NCBI GenBank assembly: GCA_002378605.1
Contig: DFSK01000043.1
Span: 1-15,625 of the forward strand
Length of the DNA: 15,625 nucleotides
Source: Alphaproteobacteria bacterium UBA3439
Lineage (GTDB): Bacteria > Pseudomonadota > Alphaproteobacteria > Puniceispirillales > Puniceispirillaceae
Direction of reading: 5' to 3'
Shown: positions 1 through 5,381 of the stretch, one piece after another
Layout of the letters: each line of letters starts with the position of its first letter
How positions within the stretch are numbered: position 1 is the first letter of the stretch
Made by a program: the position numbers and the translations under genes
The notes under the pieces: generated by a model
Database searches by the model: none
Told to the model about the DNA's origin: nothing
Seen by the model: the letters and a program-made list of their open reading frames with translations, nothing else

Positions 1-39
1 GATTATGAAGAAGCAAAGCGGATTATTGAAACCCTGTAA
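1..39 (+). CDS. 3' end of an unidentified protein (partial)
   Basis: An open frame runs from the first base to a TAA at 37-39 and encodes only DYEEAKRIIETL. The charged, helical character looks like the C-terminal helix of a soluble protein. A terminator-like hairpin about 95 bases downstream fits a gene ending here. Too little is present to assign a family. Confidence 0.5.
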   Translation, partial: DYEEAKRIIETL

Positions 40-134
40 ATCGATTGCTGATTTGCAAGGACAAGACCAAGCATCATTTAATATGATTGCGGCAATCTTG
101 ATCGGGGCGTAACGCGCTTTTGAAAAACCCGTAC

Positions 135-162
135 CCGCCAGATTTGGCTGGTGCGGTTTTTT
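135..162 (+). terminator. Rho-independent terminator of the upstream gene
   Basis: A CCG..CCAG arm pairs with CTGG..CGG around a six-base loop, with a two-base bulge on the 3' side, and is followed directly by six T. An A-run at 123-127 could lengthen the stem against the T-run. It sits between the partial gene ending at 39 and the next start at 253. The stem is imperfect, but position and T-run fit. Confidence 0.6.
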
Positions 163-252
163 ATGTCGAACCATCTTTAAAAAACCCAATTTTGAAAATC
201 ACCCGTTATGATATCTGGCTAAGGTTACCGTTCAGTTTGTGAAAAGGGAAAA

Positions 253-960
253 ATGATGGATATCAATGTCACGTCAGATGATCTTGCGCTTTTAACCAAG
301 TGGGATACCCCCACCATTTGCAACGCGCTTGAAGAAATCATTCCCGAACGGCGCGGATATGGTTTTACCACCACGCATCTTTTCAGTCTTGATCCGGCAC
401 TGCCGCCAATTTGTGGATTTGCCCGCACGGCAACCATTCGCGCCGCCGCGCCATCGCCCGAAACCAGCGAACAGATGGTGGCAAAACGCGCTGCCTATTA
501 TGAATATGTTGCGGCCGCGCCAGCACCGACCATTGTCGTGATTCAAGATATTGATCCCCAGCCCGGGGTTGGTGCCTTTTGGGGGGAAGTGCAAACTAAT
601 ATCCATAAAGGGCTTGGTGTTTTGGGGGCTGTTACCAACGGGTCATTTCGTGATGTGCCGGATAGCGCCCGCGGCTTTAATCTGATTGGGGGCAAGGTTG
701 GGCCAAGCCACGCTTTTGTGCATCTTGTCGATATTGATTGTCAGGTCACGGTTTATGGGCTAACCGCCAAGACAAATGATATCATTCATGCCGATCAGCA
801 TGGCGCCGTGCTTATTCCGCCAACCGCGGTTAAACAGATACCAGCCGTGGTTGATTTAATTACGCGACGTGAAGCGATCATCCTTGAAGCGGCAAAATCT
901 GCCGATTTCACCATTGCCACATTGAAAGCCGCAATGGGGCAAATGAAGGATATTCATTAA
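253..960 (+). CDS. RraA / HMG-aldolase-fold family protein
   Basis: A 235-residue protein of the RraA-like fold, which includes RNase E inhibitor RraA and metal-dependent 4-hydroxy-4-methyl-2-oxoglutarate/oxaloacetate aldolases. Visible family signatures are the N-terminal DTPTICNALE segment (18-27), the glycine-rich core ending in NGSFRD (129-134), and HADQHGAVLIPP near residues 180-190. The aldolase members carry a D-x20-R-D signature; here it reads E112-x20-R133-D134, with Glu for the metal-associated Asp. The arginine and following aspartate favour an aldolase or decarboxylase-type enzyme over a pure RNase E regulator, but the substrate is unknown. The ATG at 253 follows AAGGG at 244-248; a second ATG at 256 is equally usable. 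The gene converges on the MetE-like gene with a 15-base gap. Confidence 0.85.
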   Translation: MMDINVTSDDLALLTKWDTPTICNALEEIIPERRGYGFTTTHLFSLDPALPPICGFARTATIRAAAPSPETSEQMVAKRAAYYEYVAAAPAPTIVVIQDIDPQPGVGAFWGEVQTNIHKGLGVLGAVTNGSFRDVPDSARGFNLIGGKVGPSHAFVHLVDIDCQVTVYGLTAKTNDIIHADQHGAVLIPPTAVKQIPAVVDLITRREAIILEAAKSADFTIATLKAAMGQMKDIH

Positions 961-975
961 GCCGTATCGCGCTGG

Positions 976-2010
976 CTAGCCAAGTTCTGCCCGCACGATT
1001 GCCGCCCCATCGACCATTGCCTTTAATTTGCCAAAGGCCACATCACGCGGCAGATATTTCATGCCGCAATCAGGCGCGGCGACAAGGCGGTCAGGGGCAA
1101 CATATTTCAACGCCCCACGAAGCCGTTCGGCCACCAATTCAGGGGTTTCAACATCGTTGGTTCCCAGATTCAAAACACCAAACAGAAATTTCTTTGATGG
1201 CAGTTCGGCCAGAATGGCCGGATCAAGATTGGGCTGGGCAGCCTCGACCGAAATATAATCGGCGCGGCAGGCATCAAGCTGTGGCAGGAAGGTATAGCCA
1301 ACAGGCTTTTCCTTAACGACATAGGCATAGCCAAAGCAAAGATGAACAACGGTTGGCCCATCAATGCCATCAAGCACCTGATTGATGGCATCAACGCCAT
1401 ATTTATCGGCTTCTTCAGGATTGGCCTGCATATAAGGCTCGTCAATTTGAATAACATCTGCGCCAGCGGCCTTCAGGTCGCGAATTTCGGCATTGACCGC
1501 CTTGGCATAGGCGCTAATCAGCGCCTTTGTATCATGATAAAATTCATCTTGTGCCAGCTTGGCCATGGTAAAGGCACCGGGGATGGTGATTTTGATCGGC
1601 TTATTGGTATGTGCCCGTAGATAGGCAACATCATGCACCTGAACCGGATGTTTGCGTTTGATTTCGCCGACAACGCGTGGCACCGGAATCATGACATTGC
1701 GCCGGTTTGGCACCAGCGCCGGATTATCCAGATCAATGCCAGCAAGCGCATTGGCAAAACGATTGAAATAGCTTTCCCGGCGAATTTCGCCATCGGATAA
1801 AATATCAATACCGGCACGTTCTTGATCATGGATTGCGGTCAGGGTGGCGTCATCCTGCGCCTCGTCCAACATATCGGCGGCGATTTTCCAGACTTCACGC
1901 ATCCTGACCCGCGGCGGCCCTTCGCCAAGCAGTTTTTCCTTATCAACAAGCCATGATGGCTGTGGATAGCTGCCGACAAGTGTGGTTGGAATCAATTTAT
2001 CAAACATCAT
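976..2010 (-). CDS. Short MetE-type (cobalamin-independent methionine synthase C-terminal domain) methyltransferase
   Basis: A 344-residue protein matching only the C-terminal catalytic barrel of MetE (UROD/MetE-like superfamily). It lacks the N-terminal folate-binding half of the roughly 750-residue classical enzyme. All zinc ligands known for MetE are recognisable: His223 and Cys225 in VVHLCFG, Glu256 in ISVEAAQ, and Cys315 in APDCGMK. The IQIDEP motif (187-192) is also intact. It therefore probably activates a thiol such as homocysteine for methyl or alkyl transfer. Stand-alone core MetE proteins use methyl donors other than polyglutamyl-folate, and related alkyl-thiol transferases share the fold, so methionine synthesis is an inference. 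An upstream in-frame ATG at 2031 is less likely: a GAAGAG ribosome binding site lies directly before the tandem ATGs at 2010 and 2007. Confidence 0.85.
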   Translation of the reverse strand: MMFDKLIPTTLVGSYPQPSWLVDKEKLLGEGPPRVRMREVWKIAADMLDEAQDDATLTAIHDQERAGIDILSDGEIRRESYFNRFANALAGIDLDNPALVPNRRNVMIPVPRVVGEIKRKHPVQVHDVAYLRAHTNKPIKITIPGAFTMAKLAQDEFYHDTKALISAYAKAVNAEIRDLKAAGADVIQIDEPYMQANPEEADKYGVDAINQVLDGIDGPTVVHLCFGYAYVVKEKPVGYTFLPQLDACRADYISVEAAQPNLDPAILAELPSKKFLFGVLNLGTNDVETPELVAERLRGALKYVAPDRLVAAPDCGMKYLPRDVAFGKLKAMVDGAAIVRAELG

Positions 2011-2070
2011 ATTTTCTCTTCGATCGTGCAAAGCAAATGGGCAGGCGGGGTGGGCGGCGATGGATTTTGA

Positions 2071-2090
2071 TCATTTTGCGGCCAAAATGA
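2071..2090. promoter_or_regulatory. Palindrome in the leader of the MetE-like gene
   Basis: A perfect inverted repeat with arms TCATTTTG and CAAAATGA around the centre CGGC. It lies about 60 bases before the start of the MetE-like gene and just downstream of its predicted promoter. It could be a repressor operator or an RNA hairpin in the leader. I recognise no known methionine regulator consensus in it. Confidence 0.45.
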
Positions 2091-2108
2091 ATGCGGCCTC
2101 AGGTCAAA

Positions 2109-2137
2109 ATTATTCACCCGTCCGGTCAGGATTGCAA
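2109..2137 (-). promoter_or_regulatory. Candidate sigma-70-type promoter for the MetE-like gene
   Basis: On the minus strand TTGCAA (2132-2137) is followed after 17 bases by AATAAT (2109-2114), four and five matches to the consensus hexamers. Transcription would start near 2102 and give a leader of about 90 bases containing the palindrome at 2071-2090. This is pattern matching only. Confidence 0.35.
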
Positions 2138-2177
2138 CTGATGATCGAATTTTGAAATTGTACTTTTGGCGTGCGGT

Positions 2178-2393
2178 CTATTTGCCGCGTTCTGCAATAC
2201 ATTGACGGCAACCCGTGCTGCCTCGAAGGTGAAGGCGAGGCTGTTGTTCGAACGGCCCGTGACGGCGGCATATGATGATGACCTTGGTTGTATGGTTGAA
2301 GTAATCAACCTTTGAATAATCGAAGGTGCCGCCATGAATTTTTTGAAATTTACGGGTGATGGACGCGGTATCATCGGGTTTTGTCTTTGCCAC
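2178..2393 (-). CDS. Small treble-clef / DUF723-like zinc-binding protein
   Basis: About 71 residues resembling a short domain common in phage and accessory proteins. The pattern is a FDYSKVDY motif (24-31), then VIIICRRHG (38-46), then HLRGSTGCRQC (55-65). Cys42, His45, Cys62 and Cys65 form a plausible zinc site; the domain is usually suspected of nucleic-acid binding. The start chosen is GTG at 2393 because AAGGA lies seven bases before it. An ATG at 2480 would add 29 residues with no resemblance to the family. It stands alone between the MetE-like gene and fccA, transcribed leftward. The stretch 2394-2535 upstream holds no other gene that I can see. Family assignment is from memory of the motif; function is unknown. 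Confidence 0.6.
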   Translation of the reverse strand: MAKTKPDDTASITRKFQKIHGGTFDYSKVDYFNHTTKVIIICRRHGPFEQQPRLHLRGSTGCRQCIAERGK

Positions 2394-2535
2394 CTGATTT
2401 TCCTTTTTGACAATGCCCCTATCAAGGTGGCGTTTCGGTTTGGCGGCACGGCCTGTGCCAAACAGGTTTGCGTTGCGCAAGCCCCACTATTGCCTAATTC
2501 TGCCGATTTCTCAATATCCGGGCCAAAAGATCTGT

Positions 2536-2562
2536 AAAAAACCGCCGCATCAAATTGCGGCG
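2536..2562 (-). terminator. Orphan minus-strand terminator-like hairpin
   Basis: A perfect seven-base stem, CGCCGCA pairing with TGCGGCG, surrounds a six-base loop. Read on the minus strand it is followed by GG and six T, the form of a Rho-independent terminator. No minus-strand gene lies to its right that it could end. It may stop antisense transcription leaving the fccA region or insulate the small gene at 2178-2393. Confidence 0.5.
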
Positions 2563-2577
2563 CATGCTTGCTATGAT

Positions 2578-2605
2578 TTGATTTATATAGTTAAATCCAT
2601 ATATT
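2578..2605 (+). promoter_or_regulatory. Candidate fccA promoter
   Basis: TTGATT (2578-2583), a 16-base spacer and TATATT (2600-2605) match the sigma-70 consensus at four and five positions. Transcription would begin near 2612, about 20 bases before the fccA ATG. The local sequence is strongly AT-rich, unlike the flanking genes. Confidence 0.55.
2580..2597. promoter_or_regulatory. Inverted-repeat operator candidate inside the fccA promoter
   Basis: The arms GATTTA and TAAATC form a perfect inverted repeat around TATAGT. It covers the end of the -35 hexamer and nearly the whole promoter spacer, where a bound repressor would block RNA polymerase. AT-rich palindromes in this position are typical of ArsR-family sulfide or persulfide sensors such as BigR/SqrR, but no regulator gene is in the window and I cannot match a defined consensus. 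Confidence 0.45.
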
Positions 2606-2632
2606 AAACATGTGTTTCAAAGGGTTTTGGTG

Positions 2633-2992
2633 ATGGGTAAGGTCAATTTGCGCGGGCATATCGTGGGGCTGGTCAGTCTTCGGGCTTTGGCGATTGCCAG
2701 TGCGTTTGGTGTCATGTCTGGCGCTGTGGCACAAGCTGATCTTGCCGATCAAATTGCCAAAGCCGATCTTGGCTATGGTGAATATTTGGCAGGTGAATGC
2801 GTGACCTGTCACCGAAAGTCTGGTACCGGCATTCCCCAGATCAACGGTATCGAGGCCGAAACATTTGTGACCATCATGCAGGCCTATCGCAGTAAAGATC
2901 TGGATAATAAGGTCATGCAGATGATGGCTGGCAGGCTTGATGATGAACAAATCATATCGCTTGCTGCCTATTTTTCATCTTTGCCCGAATAA
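2633..2992 (+). CDS. fccA: Monoheme c-type cytochrome, flavocytochrome c sulfide dehydrogenase cytochrome subunit
   Basis: A 119-residue exported cytochrome. A basic and hydrophobic signal peptide (about 1-35) ends at AVAQA. The heme c site CVTCH occupies 56-60; Met97 or Met98 in the VMQMMAG segment is the likely second heme ligand; and a SLAAYFSSLPE helix closes the fold. Size and C-terminal pattern match the one-heme FccA type rather than the larger two-heme SoxE or Allochromatium subunit. It should receive electrons from FccB in the periplasm and pass them to the respiratory chain. An alternative GTG start at 2612 coincides with the predicted transcription start; ATG at 2633 follows AAAGGG at 2619-2624 with good spacing and is preferred. 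The partner gene fccB follows after a 162-base structured gap. Confidence 0.85.
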   Translation: MGKVNLRGHIVGLVSLRALAIASAFGVMSGAVAQADLADQIAKADLGYGEYLAGECVTCHRKSGTGIPQINGIEAETFVTIMQAYRSKDLDNKVMQMMAGRLDDEQIISLAAYFSSLPE

Positions 2993-3000
2993 TGATCACC

Positions 3001-3040
3001 CTGATGCGCGAACCGCGTCAGATGTTATATATAACTTTTT
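3001..3040 (+). promoter_or_regulatory. Intercistronic hairpin and palindrome between fccA and fccB
   Basis: Eight bases after the fccA stop, CTGATGCG can pair with CGCGTCAG over a five-base loop (3001-3021, one G-U pair). A perfect 12-base palindrome GTTATATATAAC (3024-3035) and five T follow. The elements could act as a partial terminator, an RNA processing or stability hairpin, or a second AT-rich operator controlling fccB. A further AAAGGCG/CGCCTTT pair with a 17-base loop lies at 3084-3114 in the leader. The base pairing is seen; the roles are inference. Confidence 0.45.
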
Positions 3041-3154
3041 AGTTGTATTTCGATAATCAAAATGGTTTTCTCTATGTGAGAAGAAAGGCGCGGCCGCTTT
3101 TTTGCTACGCCTTTGTCTGGAATTACAAATGATAAATCAACAGGGGAGGTTTTC

Positions 3155-4420
3155 ATGACTTCAATTTCACGACGCGGCTTTGGTGGCTTGTTCGGGGCAT
3201 CGGCTCTTGGCCTTGCCATGCCGTCATTGGCTTTTGGCGCGGTTCCAAAAGTTGTTGTTATTGGCGGTGGCGCTGGAGGTGCAACGGCAGCGCGCTATAT
3301 TGCCAAAGATTCAAAAGGGGCAATTGACGTCACTTTGGTCGAAGCATCCAAGCGTTATTATACCTGCTTTTTCTCAAACCTATATCTCGGTGGCTTTCGT
3401 GATTATGACTCAATTGGTCATGGCTACGACCAGTTGGCGGCCAATCATCGGGTCAATGTGGTTCATGAATGGGCCTCATCAGTTGATAATGCAGGCAAGA
3501 TGGTCAAGCTGGCATCAGGCGGCACATTATCTTATGACAAGCTGGTTCTCTCGCCAGGCATTTCGCTGAAATATGATAGTGTTCCTGGCTATTCACCGGC
3601 TTTGCAAAGTCGTATGCCGCATGCATGGACATCAGGAACGCAAGTTCAATTGCTGCAAAATCAGGTCATGAATATGCGCAAGGGCGGGGTATTTGTCATG
3701 GTGCCGCCACCAAATCCATATCGGTGTCCTCCTGGGCCTTATGAGCGTGTGTCAATGATCGCGCATCTTCTAAAACAACATAACCCAACAGCGAAAATCA
3801 TCATCCTTGATCCAAAGGCCAAATTTTCAAAGCAGGGTCTGTTTATGGCAGGCTGGGAAAAGCATTATTCGGGCATGGTTGAATGGATTGATCCTGAAAC
3901 ACATGGTGGCATCAAATCAATCAATGGCGATACAATGGAATTTGTCACTGATCTTGATACTTTCAAGGCCGATGCTGCCTCGGTTGTGCCAGCACAGCGT
4001 GCGGGGTCAATTGCGATGGCGGCAGGTGTTACGGATGGCGATTGGGCGCCAATCATTCCGGCAACAATGGCGTCAAAGGCTGATCCGAACATCTATGTTC
4101 TTGGTGATGCGTCAGTCGCGTCATCAATGCCAAAATCAGGATTTTCGGCAAATAGTCAGGCCAAGGTGGCGGCCAACGCAATTCGCGGTGAGTTGACCGG
4201 AAGCCGTGTTTACGACCCACGTTTTGCCAATACCTGTTGGAGCCTGATTGCAACAAATGATGGGGTTAAGGTTGGCGCGAATTACAAAGCCGGATCAGAA
4301 AAGATTGATGTGGTTGATAAATTCGTATCGCAAGGCGGCGAAAGTGCTGATCTTCGCAAAACCACCTATGAAGAATCGGTTGGCTGGTACAATGGTATCA
4401 CAAGCGATATGTTCTCCTAA
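3155..4420 (+). CDS. fccB: Flavocytochrome c sulfide dehydrogenase, flavoprotein subunit
   Basis: A 421-residue FAD enzyme that oxidises sulfide to sulfur or polysulfide in the periplasm and hands electrons to the FccA cytochrome; SoxF is a close homologue. A Tat signal is clear (SRRGFGG at 5-11, then a hydrophobic stretch to AFGA). The Rossmann motif VVVIGGGAGG lies at 33-42. The cysteine that carries covalent FAD in Allochromatium FccB corresponds to Cys71 (YYTCFFSN), and the redox disulfide pair to Cys191 (YRCPPGPY) and Cys361 (NTCWSL), so the active site looks complete. MPKSGFSANSQ (325-335) is the usual second FAD-domain motif. The start at 3155 follows a strong GGGGAGG at 3143-3149; the frame is open from a TTG at 3113, but that extension would bury the Tat motif. 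A strong terminator follows. Confidence 0.92.
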   Translation: MTSISRRGFGGLFGASALGLAMPSLAFGAVPKVVVIGGGAGGATAARYIAKDSKGAIDVTLVEASKRYYTCFFSNLYLGGFRDYDSIGHGYDQLAANHRVNVVHEWASSVDNAGKMVKLASGGTLSYDKLVLSPGISLKYDSVPGYSPALQSRMPHAWTSGTQVQLLQNQVMNMRKGGVFVMVPPPNPYRCPPGPYERVSMIAHLLKQHNPTAKIIILDPKAKFSKQGLFMAGWEKHYSGMVEWIDPETHGGIKSINGDTMEFVTDLDTFKADAASVVPAQRAGSIAMAAGVTDGDWAPIIPATMASKADPNIYVLGDASVASSMPKSGFSANSQAKVAANAIRGELTGSRVYDPRFANTCWSLIATNDGVKVGANYKAGSEKIDVVDKFVSQGGESADLRKTTYEESVGWYNGITSDMFS

Positions 4421-4443
4421 GACCGGCCTTTCACCAACGCAAG

Positions 4444-4470
4444 AAAGCCGGTCATTTGACCGGCTTTTTT
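4444..4470 (+). terminator. Rho-independent terminator after fccB
   Basis: AAAGCCGGTCA and TGACCGGCTTT form a perfect inverted repeat with a very small loop, running into a T-run ending at 4470. An additional GACCGGC copy at 4421-4427, directly after the fccB stop, can pair with the same left arm and compete with the terminator stem. Confidence 0.85.
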
Positions 4471-4545
4471 CATATGGAGATGCATTATAGCCTGCCTCTT
4501 TTGCGTCATCTTGATGAGGTCTGGCTGAATATCCTAATAAGGGGT

Positions 4546-4560
4546 AAGATAATTTATCTT
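4546..4560. promoter_or_regulatory. Palindrome before the DUF3108 gene
   Basis: AAGATAA and TTATCTT flank a single central T as a perfect palindrome, ending three bases before the GGAG ribosome binding site. It could be an operator or an AT-rich leader hairpin limiting translation. No strong promoter is visible between the fccB terminator and this point; TTGATG (4512-4517) with CCTAAT 16 bases later is a weak candidate. Confidence 0.35.
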
Positions 4561-4575
4561 TTTGGAGAATGGTTT

Positions 4576-5367
4576 ATGCACAGGCTTTTGACAGCGGTTT
4601 TATTCAGTCTTTGCGCGAGCGCCGCGGCAGCATCCTACCAGTCAACGACATTGGTTTATACCGTCAGTTGGGGCAATATTCTGCTTGCCAAAAGCCAGCT
4701 TGACTACAAGTTTGGCGAAGATGATGCCCGCATTTCGGCAAGTGTTGGAAGCGATGGCTTGATTGCATTTTTCAGCGGTTTTCAAAGCCGCGCCGAAGCT
4801 GATCTGGTTTTAAGAGATGCTAGTTGGACTCCTAAATCCTTGTTTATGGAACGGATTTCTGGGCGTGAAACAGTGCAAAGCCGTGTGGTTTGGGATGATG
4901 CTTCAAGCGTCAGTGTCGAAACGCGCATGCCCGAACTGGATCTTAGCGAAGTCTATCCGCTAACGCCGCAGATGCGGGTGAATGTCCTTGACCCCTATAG
5001 TGCCGTTCTTCGCCTTATTCGCCATATCGAAACAACTGGTAACTGCACCTCAAGCTATGAAATTTATGACGGACGGCGACGAAGCCGGCTGCATTTTGAA
5101 ACGCTTGGCACCACAGATTTAACAGAAACAAGGCCGGGTGAATTTGCCGGAGACGCCGTTATGTGCAGTTTGGAATTTGAACCAATTGGCGGTCATCGTA
5201 TCGATTCAAAATGGCGGGCGGGCGATAAAGATGATGATAAAGACCGGATCAAAATGTTTTTTGGCCGCCCGTTGCAGGGCCAGATAGTGCCTGTTCGTGT
5301 CGAGGTGGATAGCTGGATTGGCACGATTATTGGCAGGCTTGATCTGCGCAAAATGAAGAGGCAATAG
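4576..5367 (+). CDS. DUF3108-containing exported protein
   Basis: A 263-residue protein with a cleavable Sec signal (MHRLLTAVLFSLCASAAAA) and a predicted beta-rich mature part. The segment STTLVYTVSWGNILLAKSQL near residues 23-42 and the later paired-strand pattern resemble DUF3108, a periplasmic or outer-membrane-associated family of unknown function common in proteobacteria. The Cys in the signal region does not form a convincing lipobox. Two cysteines (in GNCTSS and VMCSLE) could form a disulfide after export. The frame is open from 4456, overlapping the fccB terminator, but the ATG at 4576 with GGAG at 4564-4567 gives a proper signal peptide and is the likely start. The gene converges on the aconitase gene with a 14-base gap and has no visible functional link to it. 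Confidence 0.75.
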   Translation: MHRLLTAVLFSLCASAAAASYQSTTLVYTVSWGNILLAKSQLDYKFGEDDARISASVGSDGLIAFFSGFQSRAEADLVLRDASWTPKSLFMERISGRETVQSRVVWDDASSVSVETRMPELDLSEVYPLTPQMRVNVLDPYSAVLRLIRHIETTGNCTSSYEIYDGRRRSRLHFETLGTTDLTETRPGEFAGDAVMCSLEFEPIGGHRIDSKWRAGDKDDDKDRIKMFFGRPLQGQIVPVRVEVDSWIGTIIGRLDLRKMKRQ

Positions 5368-5381
5368 GGGCCATTACTTTG

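Noticed and set aside
2011..2177. SAM or SAH riboswitch before the MetE-like gene
   Set aside because: I could not identify the conserved core or pseudoknot elements of SAM-II, SAM-V or SAH riboswitches by eye.
2612..2635. GTG start for fccA seven codons upstream
   Set aside because: It lies at the predicted transcription start and has no ribosome binding site, while ATG at 2633 follows AAAGGG at good spacing.
3129..3158. Nine-codon mini-ORF whose TGA overlaps the fccB ATG
   Set aside because: Only a weak GGA precedes it and its bases coincide with the strong fccB ribosome binding site. A leader peptide is possible but unsupported.
4105..4125. Ser at GDAS in FccB, where Allochromatium FccB has Cys (GDAC), as a possible loss of the redox disulfide
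   Set aside because: Counting along the Allochromatium sequence as I remember it, the redox partner of Cys161 is the cysteine in NTCYS, which is conserved here as Cys361. The GDAC cysteine is not the catalytic one.
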